NCBI RefSeq assembly: GCF_027409185.1
Contig: NC_084469.1
Coordinates: forward strand, 30,990,293-31,054,292
Direction: 5' to 3'
Origin: Cynocephalus volans
Taxonomy: Eukaryota > Chordata > Mammalia > Dermoptera > Cynocephalidae
DNA: 64,000 bases
The position numbers were made by a program, and so were the translations under genes. The notes under the pieces were generated by a model. It was not told the origin of the DNA. It was given only the letters and a program-made list of their open reading frames with translations, and ran no database searches. Of the stretch, positions 37,717 to 49,800 are shown piece after piece (positions within the stretch are counted from its first letter, which is position 1; every line of letters starts with the position of its first letter).

Positions 37717-37890
37717 GGGGCCAGCCCGTGGCTCACTCGGGTGAGTGCGGTGCTGATAACACCAAGGCCCCATGTTCGGATCCCATATAGGGATGGCCGG
37801 TTCGCTCACTGGCTGAGTGTGGTGCTGACAACACCAAGTCAAGGGTTAAGATCCCCTTACCGGTCATCTTTTAAAAAAAAAAAAAAAAAA
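37717..37890 (+). repeat. Dimeric tRNA-Ile-type SINE
   Basis: Plus-strand dimer with a poly(A) tail, flanked by GTCTTTA at 37710-37716 and 37891-37897. Confidence 0.92.
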
Positions 37891-39769
37891 GTCTTTAATT
37901 CCACTTCTGGAAAAAGCTGAAAGGGCTTCTTTACAAATTGTAAAGAGCTGCACAAATTCAAGTTATTAATTCCCCAGAGATTATACCAACCTAAGATGCC
38001 ACCTCTCCCTGTTCCCCCCACTCCAGCACTTAAGCAGCAGCATTTAGTTTCTGACATTGGTTCTTTGAAATGGTTAAAAATTATCACAAATGGCAGAATA
38101 CAAAATCCTATTTATGAAAAAAACCAAAACAGACCCCAAAACCAAACAAAACCACCAACCCAAAACCTGTGTACCTATATATAAGCACATATGAACATTT
38201 ACAGATGCAGAGAATATGGCTTGGAAGGAGACATGCTAAACGAGGTCACCTCGGCTAAGGAGGGGCACTGGATGGGGCAAGGATATGACAGGCAAATTTT
38301 CACTTTTTACTCTGATTTCACTATGAGAATGTATCTATGTATTACTCACGTGCTTCATAAAATGTCCTTCTGCTAATCAAAAAGAATCAGGTCAACTGAA
38401 GTTGGGAATTGTCTATGTAGGAGTGTTCTCCTGTACTGGTATTAGGACACCTACTCTTCTTGAAGTGATTAAAAAGTTTCCCTGATTCCATTTACTAAAT
38501 CCGTTCTTAAAGTAATAGTAAAATTCTGGCACTATTACAAGATTATAATTATGGCTAGGTCACCCAGAAAGTCTTAACCAAATACCCCTCCTTGTTTGGG
38601 CATTAGAGAAGATGTGCACAGACCAATGCTCCAGGGCAGATAATTTAAGACTTCTGGGGTTGGCCATGTGGAGCACCCCTTTCTCATGATCTAATTAGGC
38701 CTAAATAGTTTGACTAATTTAGGTTTCCATACCTGCTCAATTTCATACTTCCAATAACCAAATCCAAAGTTTAGATGCTATCATGAGAGAAAAAGGTTAT
38801 CTAAACCTGTACTCACTAGCCTGTAACAGGGGAAATGAAAACAGAAAAACCACGAGGGGCACTTTTCCCCAGGCTAGTACCAATCTGGTCCCATCTTCGT
38901 CCTTTTCTGGGCAGGACAGTAGCCCTGTGACATGATTCACTGTCCTTGGATCTGTGCAAGCTTTAGCACTTCCTATTCCCAAGCAGAAGAGGATGAACAG
39001 TAAATGAGAAGGGCCTGGCACCAGAAAGGCATCTTTCAGAAGAAAGAGAAGACTTTGGCCCAAGCCACAGCATATGAATTTAAAGTCTCTTCCTCTTCAC
39101 AGACTGGTCCCTTATGTAGTCTCCTGACTACAACTGCATTGGCCTAACTTCAATCAGATCAGCACACAGTCAATAGCTTACAGGTGGTCAATATAAGGCT
39201 TGACTTAACAATGACAGAAGGGTCTTATTTGCAATTTTAAAAAGCATAAAAGCAGGGGCTACAAGCCACATACTCGTAATACTGAAAACATGAACAAAAC
39301 TCCCGAGCCCAGAAAAAAGAGAAATAAATAAGCAAACTTACTTCTTTCTTTTCTTTCAAAGGCAAATCCCACTGACACAACTCAAGAATTATAAAGAAGG
39401 GGAAAAAAGCCTGTGGCAGCATTGGAAAACAGAATAGTGTAATTAAGGGACCAAAAATGTACAGGAATTTCTGAAAGAAATGAAGTAGATGGTTATCAGA
39501 TCAACAGAAAAGCTGATCATGCCCAACAGTCTGGTGATTTAAAAGAGGCAAAATAAGGGGCTCCTTGAGAAGTAGAAGTGTTTCTCCAACCAAGCCCTAG
39601 AAACTGCCCAAAGGCAGAGTGGCAGGGATTAGGTTCCTGGGCAGGCTGTGAGGCAGGCAGTGACGGACACGAAGAGAAAATATGTATAATCAATTATGCT
39701 TCAATAAAATAAAACAATTTTAAGACAATTTTTTAAAAAGTCAGACACACACAATTTCTCAGAGCTCTA

Positions 39770-39852
39770 CCAGGGTACTTCAAAAGTTCATGGAAAGATT
39801 CATATTATCTTTTCATTCTCTTTTTCCATGAACTTTTTGAAGTACCCTCCCA
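39770..39852. mobile_element. Mariner-type MITE, copy 2
   Basis: A palindrome with inverted termini GGGTACTTCAAAA and TTTTTGAAGTACCC around a short AT-rich loop, with TA at each side. It is the best preserved of the three copies. Confidence 0.82.
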
Positions 39853-39864
39853 TAAGTCCTAGTC

Positions 39865-40031
39865 TTTTTTTTTTTTTTTGGACCAGTAAGGGGATCGCAT
39901 CCCTTGGCAGGGTGTGGTCCGCACCATGCTCAGCCAGTGAGTGCACCAGCCCTCCCCATATAGGATCCGAACCCATGGCCTCGGCGCTCCCAGCGCTGCA
40001 CTCTCCCGAGTGAGCCACGGGGCCGACCCAT
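39865..40031 (-). repeat. tRNA-derived SINE, second subfamily
   Basis: Minus-strand copy with GGATCGCATCCCTTGGCAGG and a GGCCGACC head. It is flanked by CATAAGTCCTAGTC at 39851-39864 and 40032-40045. The insertion lies against the end of the mariner MITE, so it came later. Confidence 0.92.
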
Positions 40032-40074
40032 CATAAGTCCTAGTCAAAGAAGTAATGGTTTAAAAAAAAAATGC

Positions 40075-40630
40075 GTAAATATCAGAAAGACTCCAAATTA
40101 CCATTTTTTGCAGATAGGAATGCCTCCTTAGAAAATCCAAGAGAATCAACTGAAAAACTATTAAAAAACAGAATTCAATAAGATGGTCAGATAAGATACA
40201 TACTCAAAACAACCAACTGTTCTAAATACAAATTCTAATCAGTCAGGGAAAAAAAGATATTTTCATAGGAGCAACAAAAAATATAATACATCTAGAAATA
40301 AAAGTTTTCATAAATGAAGACTTCTTTGAAAAAAATCATAAAACCTTGTTACAGAATGTTCTTAAAAATCTCAGCAAGTGAAGAAATGTCATATTTCTGA
40401 GTAGGAAGACAATACTCTAAAGATATCAATGTTCCCCAAGTTAACCTGTATGTTTAAATGGAAACCCCAAAGGGAATTTTTTGGAAATCTGAAAAACTGA
40501 TACTAAGAATTATCTGAAAGAATACAATCAATAATTTTTTTAAAAATTAGGATGAAAACTTGCTCTATCAGATATCAAAATTTACTGCAAATCATAAAGA
40601 ATATTATATTTGCACATTAAAGATGGTACC
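40075..40630 (+). mobile_element. LINE-1 ORF2 fragment
   Basis: AGAATTCAATAAGATGGTCA, GATATTTTCATAGGAGCAAC and GATATCAATGTTCCCCAAG follow the order of L1 ORF2 near its C-terminus. It is diverged and broken. It abuts the ITGAE 3' end. Confidence 0.75.
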
Positions 40631-40649
40631 GTAAAGAAAACAGTTTAAC

Positions 40650-40655
40650 TTTATT
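40650..40655 (-). other. Candidate ITGAE poly(A) signal
   Basis: TTTATT reads AATAAA on the minus strand, about 155 nt past the predicted ITGAE stop. The 3' UTR would be short, roughly 40630-40807. Confidence 0.55.
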
Positions 40656-40807
40656 TAATACCAAATGTTTTCCAAGTTTACTTTTTGCACAATGCAAAGA
40701 CACTTTGGGACAACATATGGTTAAAAACCAACATCCTACAAAACAATGTGTCCAATGCTGCTCTAGATCATCCTAAAGGGAAAAGTCATTAGTACCACCC
40801 CAAGTCT

Positions 40808-43800
40808 CTAGAAGTTGGAGGATTGGTTGATACTCTCTCCCAGTGGAGGAGGAAGCAGGCCGTAATTTTCTTCTGTGAGCAGATTCTCTGATTTCAGCTG
40901 GGCCTTCCTTATGTTCTCCAAGTTCAGTTGTTGATATTTTCTTTTAAAAAAGCCACACTGAAACAAAGGAGAGGAAGTCCAATGATAGGCCGAAAATACC
41001 CATCTGTTTCAGAAAACTGTTATTCTGGTTGTTGCTTCAATGGCCCCTATATACCTCTGCTTCTCATACTCTATTCTCTTCCTCTACCTGCCTCTGACTC
41101 TCTCCCTGATAATCCAACCCTTCAAGACCCTTCTTACATGCTGCCTTCCCCGGTGCTCGCTCCCCAGTCAGAGCTGACTTTCCACCTTCCTCTGAACCCC
41201 CAAAGCACTTGAACATTTTTAATTTAACTGATTCTGCCAAGTATTAATTATAGTTTCAGGCGTACTAGATCATTTTTGTGTATATGTGGCTGGCCCTTGG
41301 TGTTACGACACCATGCTTTAACCAGCAGAGCTAATCAGCCAGCCCAGATCTAATCTTATTTATGTAAAAACACTCAGTACGACCTACTACGCTGAGAGAA
41401 GGAGATCGATGTTTAGCTGGTTAGCTCAGTTAGTCAGAGTGCGCTGCTATAACACCGAGGTCAAGGGTTTGGATCCCCATACTGGCCAGCCGCCAAAAAC
41501 AAAAAAGAAAAAAAGAAAGAGATCAAGTACAGCCTCCTACACCAAGAAGCTCACAATCTGGTAGGAAGAGAAATAATTACAGTACAGTGTGAAGACTGCC
41601 ATTTGGAAGAACATTCCTGGCAAGAGGAATAACCTAATGCACAAGCAGAGAGGCGTGAACTTACAAGGGTACTTCAAAAACTTCATGGAAAAATAAAATT
41701 AAAAGATAATATGAATCTTTCCAAGAACTTTTTGAAGTGCCTCATATCTAGGAAACAATTCAACTTGTTTTTGTTGTTGTTGTTGTTGTTGTAATTAATA
41801 AAGATGACCGGTAAGGGGATCTTAACTCTTGACTTGGTGTTGTCAGCACCACGCTCTCCCAAGTGAACTAACTGGCCATCCCTATATGGGATCCGAACCC
41901 ATGGCCTTGGTGTTATCAGCACCACACTCTCCCGAGTGAGCCACGGGCTGGCCCAGTTCAACTTGTTTAAAGAAAAAACATTGATTGTAAATCAAGCTAT
42001 ACTTACGGGTAGAAAATAGTAGTGGCCAGAGAGCACAGAATCTTGAATAGCATAAAAATTTGAACATTAAGACAGAGAAAGGCAAGGAAAGGATTTTTTT
42101 TTCTTTCTTTTTTTTTTTTTTGCAGCTGGCTGGTATGAAAGAAAAGGAGAATGACAATCAGATCTGTTTAGATCTCTCTATACTACAATACTTCAATTAG
42201 ATTTTTATTTTTTCAGACAGAAAATGTCTTACTCATTTGCCTAAACAGGGGGTGTGTGGCTGAAGGAAGAGGGAAAAGTGGCTACCAGGCCAGCGTAGCA
42301 GATCTAAGTCAGGGATTGGCTGTCCTAGGGAGCACTACGACCAACACCAGAGCCAGTCCTCTTTTGCCATTACGAACATGAGTAGAACTGACCTTGAACA
42401 GGATGACTATAATCACGATCAAAACAAGAAGGCCACCAACACTGCTTCCAATGATAATCGGCAAAGAATGATATTCCTCATTTTTCAGGAAGATGACAGT
42501 GATCTAGACAAGACAAAGAGATCATCCAATAAACAGGTAAAGCAAATGAGGAAAAAATTCCACGTTATTTTAAGGAGCAAAATATAAGGACTTGGAATTT
42601 TTTCTGTGTATTGACCAAGACGGATGACAGTAAAGCAAAAAGCTAAACATTCCCTGAGCAGCATTTTAGATCATCTAAAATCATCCTATGGGCCGGCCAG
42701 TTAGCTCAGTTGGTTAGAGTACAGTATTGTAACACCAAGGTCAAGGGTTTGGATCCCTGAACCAACCAGCAATCAAAAATATAAAATAAAATAAAATTAT
42801 CCTATGACCAAAATACTTTATAAGAAACTATTTTAGTCTCTTATCTAAAAAAACTAAGTCTGTCAGGAGATTGTGACCTTCTGCTAATGATGCTCTGACA
42901 GTCTGACAGAGGGTCCCAAGGAATTAGGTCCCTAGGTTTTAAAGAACACTGGCCCAGAGACAGAAACTCAAGATTCTACATCCAGCTATGCCACTATATG
43001 TTCTTGAGCGCCATGTTCATTAATCTAAAAATGGTGACATTTCAAATGATCTCCAAGTCCTTTCCAACTCTGTTCTAACAGCTCTTTTTGATCTTGCACA
43101 AATCCCTACAGTCTTTGATTGTATGTTTTCCCCACACAAAATATATGACGAAAGCAATGATCTGCCCTTTACTAGACTAAAAGAGTATGTTATCTCGGGG
43201 ACATGATAATAAATGTAAGATTGTGTCCATGTGTACTACCCATAGAGCTCTTCTACCAGAAGTCACCCCCAAGTTTTGTTTTCCAAGGGCTCTCTCAATT
43301 TCAGGGATCTAATCTCTCTTCTCACTGGCAGGGCTCAGCTGGAAAGCTGAGGGGATGTGCTTCCCAACTAAAACCCTCTCAAGATATATGGCCCTCTCGA
43401 GTTGTGGTCACAGCATGTTCTCAGGGCTTAGGTGGGCCAGAGAGCCATCAAGACTTCTCTGCTTCCCAAAACGCTGACTTCCCTTCATGCACATGTTTAA
43501 GGTCAGAGATGCTTTCGAGTGATTTCTGTATGGGGTAAAGGGCTAGACAAACTAACCTTTAAGGCCTCTTCCAATTAAGTTACAAATGCTGGTTGGCCTA
43601 GGGTTGACCCTCCAGGTTCTATTTAACTCATAGGTAGCTAAACTTAATAGGAGTAAGTTCTGGGCCTTGAGAATATGGAGGTACCAAAACAACAGAGAGG
43701 GAGGAAGAACAGGAAGAGAACTGGCTTTTTCTTCCACAGAAGGGAAAGGAGGGGGCTCAAGAACCTGGGTTTAAGGAATGAAAGGAAGTCCCCAGGTGAC

Positions 43801-46800
43801 AGTGGTGAAACGGGCCAGATTTGAGTAAGAGAAATGCACGTATTTCTCAAAGCCTTCTCCTTTTTCCCACTTCTAAATCCACAGGTGACCGAAAGCTGCC
43901 CTGGTAGAGGTTAAAGGAGAAGCAGGACACAGGATACTACTGCTTGTGGCAAACATTGATGGTGGCTTAGTCAATAGCCATTCTCTCCTTTCAGACTTTG
44001 TGTAGAAATCGTGATTGGTCTAAGCTAATTGTGACAAAGCTATTCTCCTTTGCCAGTGACTGACATGAGATCCAGTTCTCACTAATAAGATGTAAGAGGA
44101 TGTCTCCTGGGAACTTGTAGGAAAACTCTCCTCCCTCAAAAGGGAAGGCACATGAAGAAAAATCCTTTTGCTACTGACCTCTCACTTCCTATTTTATATT
44201 CTGCACATAGCATTTGGAGATGTGGCAACTTTGTGCTGTCCATGAGGGAAGGCCACCAACATACAGACAGAGGAGTCAGGCCACTGACCCTGGGCCTGCC
44301 TCCCTCAACAGATAAGCTGCATATATGCCCTTATGGTACATTAGCTGGATTTTTCCCTTACTTGAGGCTGAAATGCATTTGGATACATAGCCATTTATAC
44401 TTACAGATTCATTGTAAATCAAGTGCTTATTATCAAGAACTACTTAATACTTTGCTTAGAATATTAAATTTTAAGAAAGAATTTTGGGGGAATCTATTCT
44501 ATAGAAACAAAAGCATCAGTAAGAAAGAGGGGAAATTTATAGATAAATATAATGTGCATATAAGAAACTGTTAACAGGAACTCCTCCCTTTGGGAAGAGG
44601 GAGTTGTGTGCATGGGAAGGAGGTTAGTGACGAAATCATTCTTTTTCATTTGGTACCCTTCTGTAAGGCTTGGATTGTTTTTCTATTTTTTTTTTTAAAA
44701 AAAGATGACCAGTAAGGGGATCTTAACCCTTGACTTGGTGTTGTCAGCACCACGCTCACCCATTGAGCGAACTGGCCATCCCTATATGGGATCCAAACCC
44801 GCAGCCTTGGTGCTATCAGCACCGTACTCTCCCGAGTGAGCCACAGGCCAGTCCAGGCTTGGATTTTCTTGCTATTACTTTTATTTTTTTAAATCTGGGT
44901 AGTGTGTGATAATAGGGCACTTCTATTTATTCCACATAATTTTCTACATTAGGAATACTTCAAAATAAAAGGAAACATTATCGTGCCATGTCTAAACAAT
45001 TGCTCCTCTCTCCTGCTCCAGGGAGCAAAACAGAGGACCTAATATTTAGCAATCCAGTCTTACTCTCCTGATGTTCCCTTTAGTGAAGAATCATGCCTAA
45101 CTAAAGAGCTCACAGTTAGATCATCTCTGAAACAAGTAGCATGTCCAGGCGAGTGTCAACAAGAAAACACGGGGTAACACACACAGGAGCATTTGGCTCA
45201 TAGATCACAGACATCATTTTGACTTCTGGTTATACTTCTGCAAAACTAATTCCAAGAGTTCCAGTACTTAGTCTAAGTCTCATAAAAGAACTATGCATTG
45301 CTGAGTACTGTAAATGTTTAATACTGTAACTAAATACTGATATTGCACATTAGGAGGACAGTTAACATATACAAAAAATAATTTCTCACTTAAGAATACA
45401 TTTTCTTTTTTTTTTTTTTTTTTTTTTTTTTTTGTCGTTTTTTCGTGACCAGCACTCAGCCAGTGAGTGCACCGGTCAGTCCTATATAGGATCCGAACCC
45501 GCGGCGGGAGCGCGCTCCCAGCGCAGCACTCTACCAAGTGCGCCACGGGCTCGGCCCAGGAATACATTTTCAATACATTTTCAAATCAAAGTATTTATTG
45601 CTGTTGATTCCAGCCTAGTTATTTCAATTTAGATCTCCTCAGCTCTTGAATAAGAGGCCTTTTATTCAGTGCCTTATTTCACAGGCAAAAAACTGAGGCA
45701 GAAGCTGACTCACTCACTCAAGGTCACAAAAGCAAGTTGGTGGCAGAGCCAAGCTCAGAAGTGATAAGACTGAAAAGAGGAAGAAGGCAGAGTGTGTAGG
45801 GGCTCAAAGGCTAGGCACAGTTTTTCCAGGACACTACCCAGAAAACAGCCCAGGATTACCTGAGTTCTGTGGTTCTCTGCATTCAACCCCTCATACAGAT
45901 ATTTGTTGAAAGATATTTCACCAAGGATCTGCAGTTCCGTTATATCTCTTAGCAACTATAAGACACGGGAAGGAGGGAGGGAAACAAAACATATTTGAGA
46001 CATGGACTCAGTTTTCGGACAGCACTCACCACCTTTCCCTTTAAATGTGTTCTTTCTCCAGTTTTCCTTAGCCTAGTTAATGGCCTCAGCATCCACCATG
46101 TTAGCCAAGAAAGAAATACACAGTTTTCCTTAACTTCTTTTTCCCTACCCTTTACCTTGTGCCACAACCCCCATCTAAAGCCAGTTCTTGACAATTCTTT
46201 TTTTAATTCTCTCTTGCACCTGTCCCTTTTTTCTCCATTTCCATTGCTAATTCTTCAGTTCAGACCTCATCTCTCTCACCTGGATCACTGCAAAATGTTT
46301 AAATTTGATCACCATCCTCACTTTAGAATAAGTGATGAGGGAAGTCCTAAACAAATAACCTTTTAAATATAAGAAATAAAGGTAAATATAAGAAACCACC
46401 CACATGAAGATCTAGGGAAAGAGCAGTGTTATGCAAAGGAACAGCAAATACAAAGGTCCTTCGGCCAGAATAATATTATCATCTGGAAGAACAGAAAGGA
46501 CAGAATAGCTGGTTTATAAGTAAGGGGCAGAGGCAGAGAGAGGAGGGTACTAGATGAAATTGAAGAGTTAATCAGAGACCAGATCATGTAGTGCCTTGAA
46601 GGCAGTGAAAAAAAAATGGATTTTAGTCTAAATGTGTTCAAATGCCACTAGTTTTTTTTTTTTTTTTTAAGCAGGGGAGACACACCATCTAATGTTTGCT
46701 TTTAGAAGATGGATAGCTGTTTTGTGAAGAATTATTTGTAGATGGTGTGGGAAGAGCAGAAGCAAGAGCAGCAGTTCCGAGGAAACTGCAGTAGCCCCTG

Positions 46801-49800
46801 CAAGCGATGGCGGCCTGAATTACCTAGTAGTGGAGATGGAGAGAAGTGAATGGATTTAGGATATATTTTGGCAGTGGAATGGGAGCGCTTGTGCTGCTGG
46901 AATAGACATGGGGATGTAGGAAAGGGAGGAGTCAGGGTAATTCCTAGAATGCCTAGTACATACTGGAGTAAATGACCCTCGTGAGGGTAGCCCGAGTAAC
47001 TGACCAAGGTACAGGCTGGGGGAGGAGGTGGATCAAGAGACCAATTCAGGACATGTTATATTTTAGGTGCTATTGTCCTTTCTAGGAGAGATGCCCATGA
47101 ACTGCCGGACAATCAAATCTGGAGCATTTCACAGTCACAAGTACCTGCTTAGAGTGACCCAAGGAGATCTCTGCAGCCACGGTTACATTTTCTTTATCTG
47201 AAGTGATGGCACAGCTCACCGAATGCCATTCTTCCACATGCTGGAAAAGGCAAGGGTGGTCAGCACAATCCCCTTTCGTGCAGAAAGGCTAAATTTTTTA
47301 ACGCTTAGGACACAAAGCATCCTAAGGTCCCAGAACAGAAGTTGTGAGCAGTTTCAGCGCTCACCGTAGCCCAAGCAAAGCTCCAAAGGTTAGGGCGGGC
47401 GTTGGGGACCGCCCTGCATTTGCCTTCAGGGGGTAACTTGGAAAAGTAGCATCCTGGCCTCGCCTGTCACCCACTTCAGGCCCTCCCCGCCTCGGCCTCT
47501 CGGGACTACCGAGCTCACCTGAACAGGATCGCTGCCACAAGCGCGCTCCTGACTCTGGGTGCACACTGAGTAGGCCTGAAACGAGAGCCATTGCCGAGAC
47601 GCACGGAGAACACTAACCCAGTTTTCTGCCCCTTCGCTGCTCCCGCGGAGCCGGCGCGCTGCGCATGCGCCCGTCTGGGCGCTAGGACCCGGCGGGGAGG
47701 CGGAAGGCGGCCACGTACGCGTCGCGCGCAAGTCTCGCGGTGTTTGGATTTGAACAGCTTGGCGGGTGCCCGCCATGGCGGCGTCACTCCCGCGACACGG
47801 TAGCCGGCTGTTCCGAACGTATGGGGCTGCGGCTGGCGGCGGGCCGCGGCGAAGGCCGCGCCGAGCAGCAGCGCAGTGGTTCCCGCCGCAGGACCGGAAG
47901 CATTTCTGCAGCAGCAGCGGCAGCAGCGACGCCAGCAGCGGCGGCCCCTCGCAGTCGGTCGCTTCCGAGGATCCTGACGACCCTGACTTCCCCGGAAGCC
48001 CGGTGGGTCGACGGCGGAGGCGTCCTGGGGGCCGCGTGTCCAGGACACGGTCGAGTCTGACCGTGACCCCAAGACGCCTGAGGCTGCGATCTCGGCCCCC
48101 GCAGAAGTGCAGCACCCCCTGCAGCCCGCTCCGAACGCCGCCCTTCTCCAGCCGCAACCCCGGCCGCCGCAACCCAGGCCGGCCCAGCGCGGACCTCAGC
48201 GTGTGCAGCCAGCCCAAGGACACAGACGAGCTGGGCACCAGTGCCTCCCTCTTCAGCTCTCTGGCCTCGCCCATCCCCGGGTCCCTAGCGCCAAGGGACA
48301 GCAGCCCCGGCCCCTCCGCCTCTCCAGCAGCCTCCCTGAACCAAGCATCTCTCGCCTGTTCCCAGGAGGCAGCAACAGGAGGAGGCAGGTTCGCCGGGAT
48401 GGCCCACCAAGCCCGTGCCAGCTTCAGGTCAGCTCTCTTTAGCCTTGTGGACTTAAGAACCCCTGAGGATTCTGAGTTTGGGGCAGATGGGAAGAATGTA
48501 AGGGAGTCCCGCTCTGAAAGGGAACTGGTGGGAAACAGTCTGGAGGCCCCAGGTCTATCAAGCACCCGAAAGAAGAGAGCCACAGACCAGGACTCTTGTC
48601 AAGAGATTGGGTCCCAGGGGGCTTTCCGGATAAAATACAAGAAGGCCAGTGGTTTCGAGGGCTGTATTGAACCTGGTAAAATCGACAGGCCTGAGAGAAC
48701 TGTGCCACGACGAAAGAGGAAACATCAGGAGGCAGTGGAAACCTCCCTCCTCCATTACCGCCAGTTTAAAAAGGGTCAAAAGATGGGGAAAGATTCATTC
48801 CTCACCCAGGACCTGACTCATTTACAGAATGCCTGCTCTTGGACCCAAACCAGGGCATCCTTCAGTTTCCACAAGAAGAAAATTGTGACTGATGTGTCAG
48901 AGATGTGCAGTAGCTATACCGTTGCCAGTTCTCTCTCTGCATCCTTCATATCAGAATATTCAAACCCTCCTGTCATGAACAGAACAAATAGTGCTCTGTC
49001 TCCCTGGCACTCCTCTTCCTTGTATTTGCTAAGCCCCTTAAAGACTCTACATGTTGCAAATAAAAAGGTATCTGATGCTGAAAAGGTTTATGGGGAATGC
49101 AATCAGGAAGGTCCTATCCCCTTTAGCTATTGCCTTTCAACAGAAAAACTGGAACAGTGTGAGAAGATTGGGGAAGGGGTGTTTGGCGAAGTGTTTAAAA
49201 TAATTGTTGATCACACACCTGTAGCCCTAAAAATCATTGCTATTGAAGGACCAGATTTAGTCAATGGATCCCATCAGAAAACCTTTGAGGAAATCCTGCC
49301 AGAGATCATCATCTCCAAAGAGCTGAGCCTCTTGTCTAATGAGGTGTGCAACCACACAGAAGGCTTCATTGGGCTGAACTCAGTGCACTGTGTTCAAGGG
49401 TCTTACCCTCCCTTGCTCCTCAAAGCCTGGGATCATTATAACTCAACCAAGGGATCTGCAAATGGCCGGCCTGACTTTTTTGAGGAAGACCAGCTCTTCA
49501 TTGTGCTAGAATTTGAGTTTGGAGGGACTGACTTAGAGCAAATGAAAACGAAGTTGTCCTCCATGGCTACTGCAAAGAGCATTCTACACCAGATCACAGC
49601 ATCCCTTGCAGTGGCAGAGGCATCGCTACACTTTGAGCACCGAGACTTACACTGGGGGAATGTGCTCTTAAAGAAAACCAGCTTCAAAGAGCTCCACTAC
49701 ACACTCAACGGGAAGACAAGCACTATTCCCACCTGTGGGCTGCAAGTCAACATCATTGACTACACCCTGTCACGCTTGGAGCGGGATGGGATTGTAGTTT

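Larger units (their letters stand above)
28831..40640. other. Gene-free interval between P2RX5 and ITGAE
   Basis: I see no coding exon with family support in this 12 kb. It contains MIR (31930-32130 and 35420-35560), L2 ends (29990-30205, 34380-34660), MER20-like hAT pieces (29750-29915, 35020-35325), a Tigger element, several young SINEs, an L1 ORF2 fragment (40075-40630) and a mariner MITE. A poly(G) run is at about 29786-29797. The same two genes are neighbours in human with a similar gap. Confidence 0.65.

Noticed and set aside
43880-44130. A possible repeat or exon (GTGATTGGTCTAAGCTAATTG region) in an ITGAE intron
   Set aside because: It has the look of an old interspersed repeat but I could not assign a family, and it has no coding signal.
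47426-48583. A 385-codon minus-strand open frame opposite HASPIN
   Set aside because: As a whole-length gene it is a GC-rich shadow of HASPIN with no family resemblance. Only its last part, which meets ITGAE exon 27 in frame, is kept as a finding.
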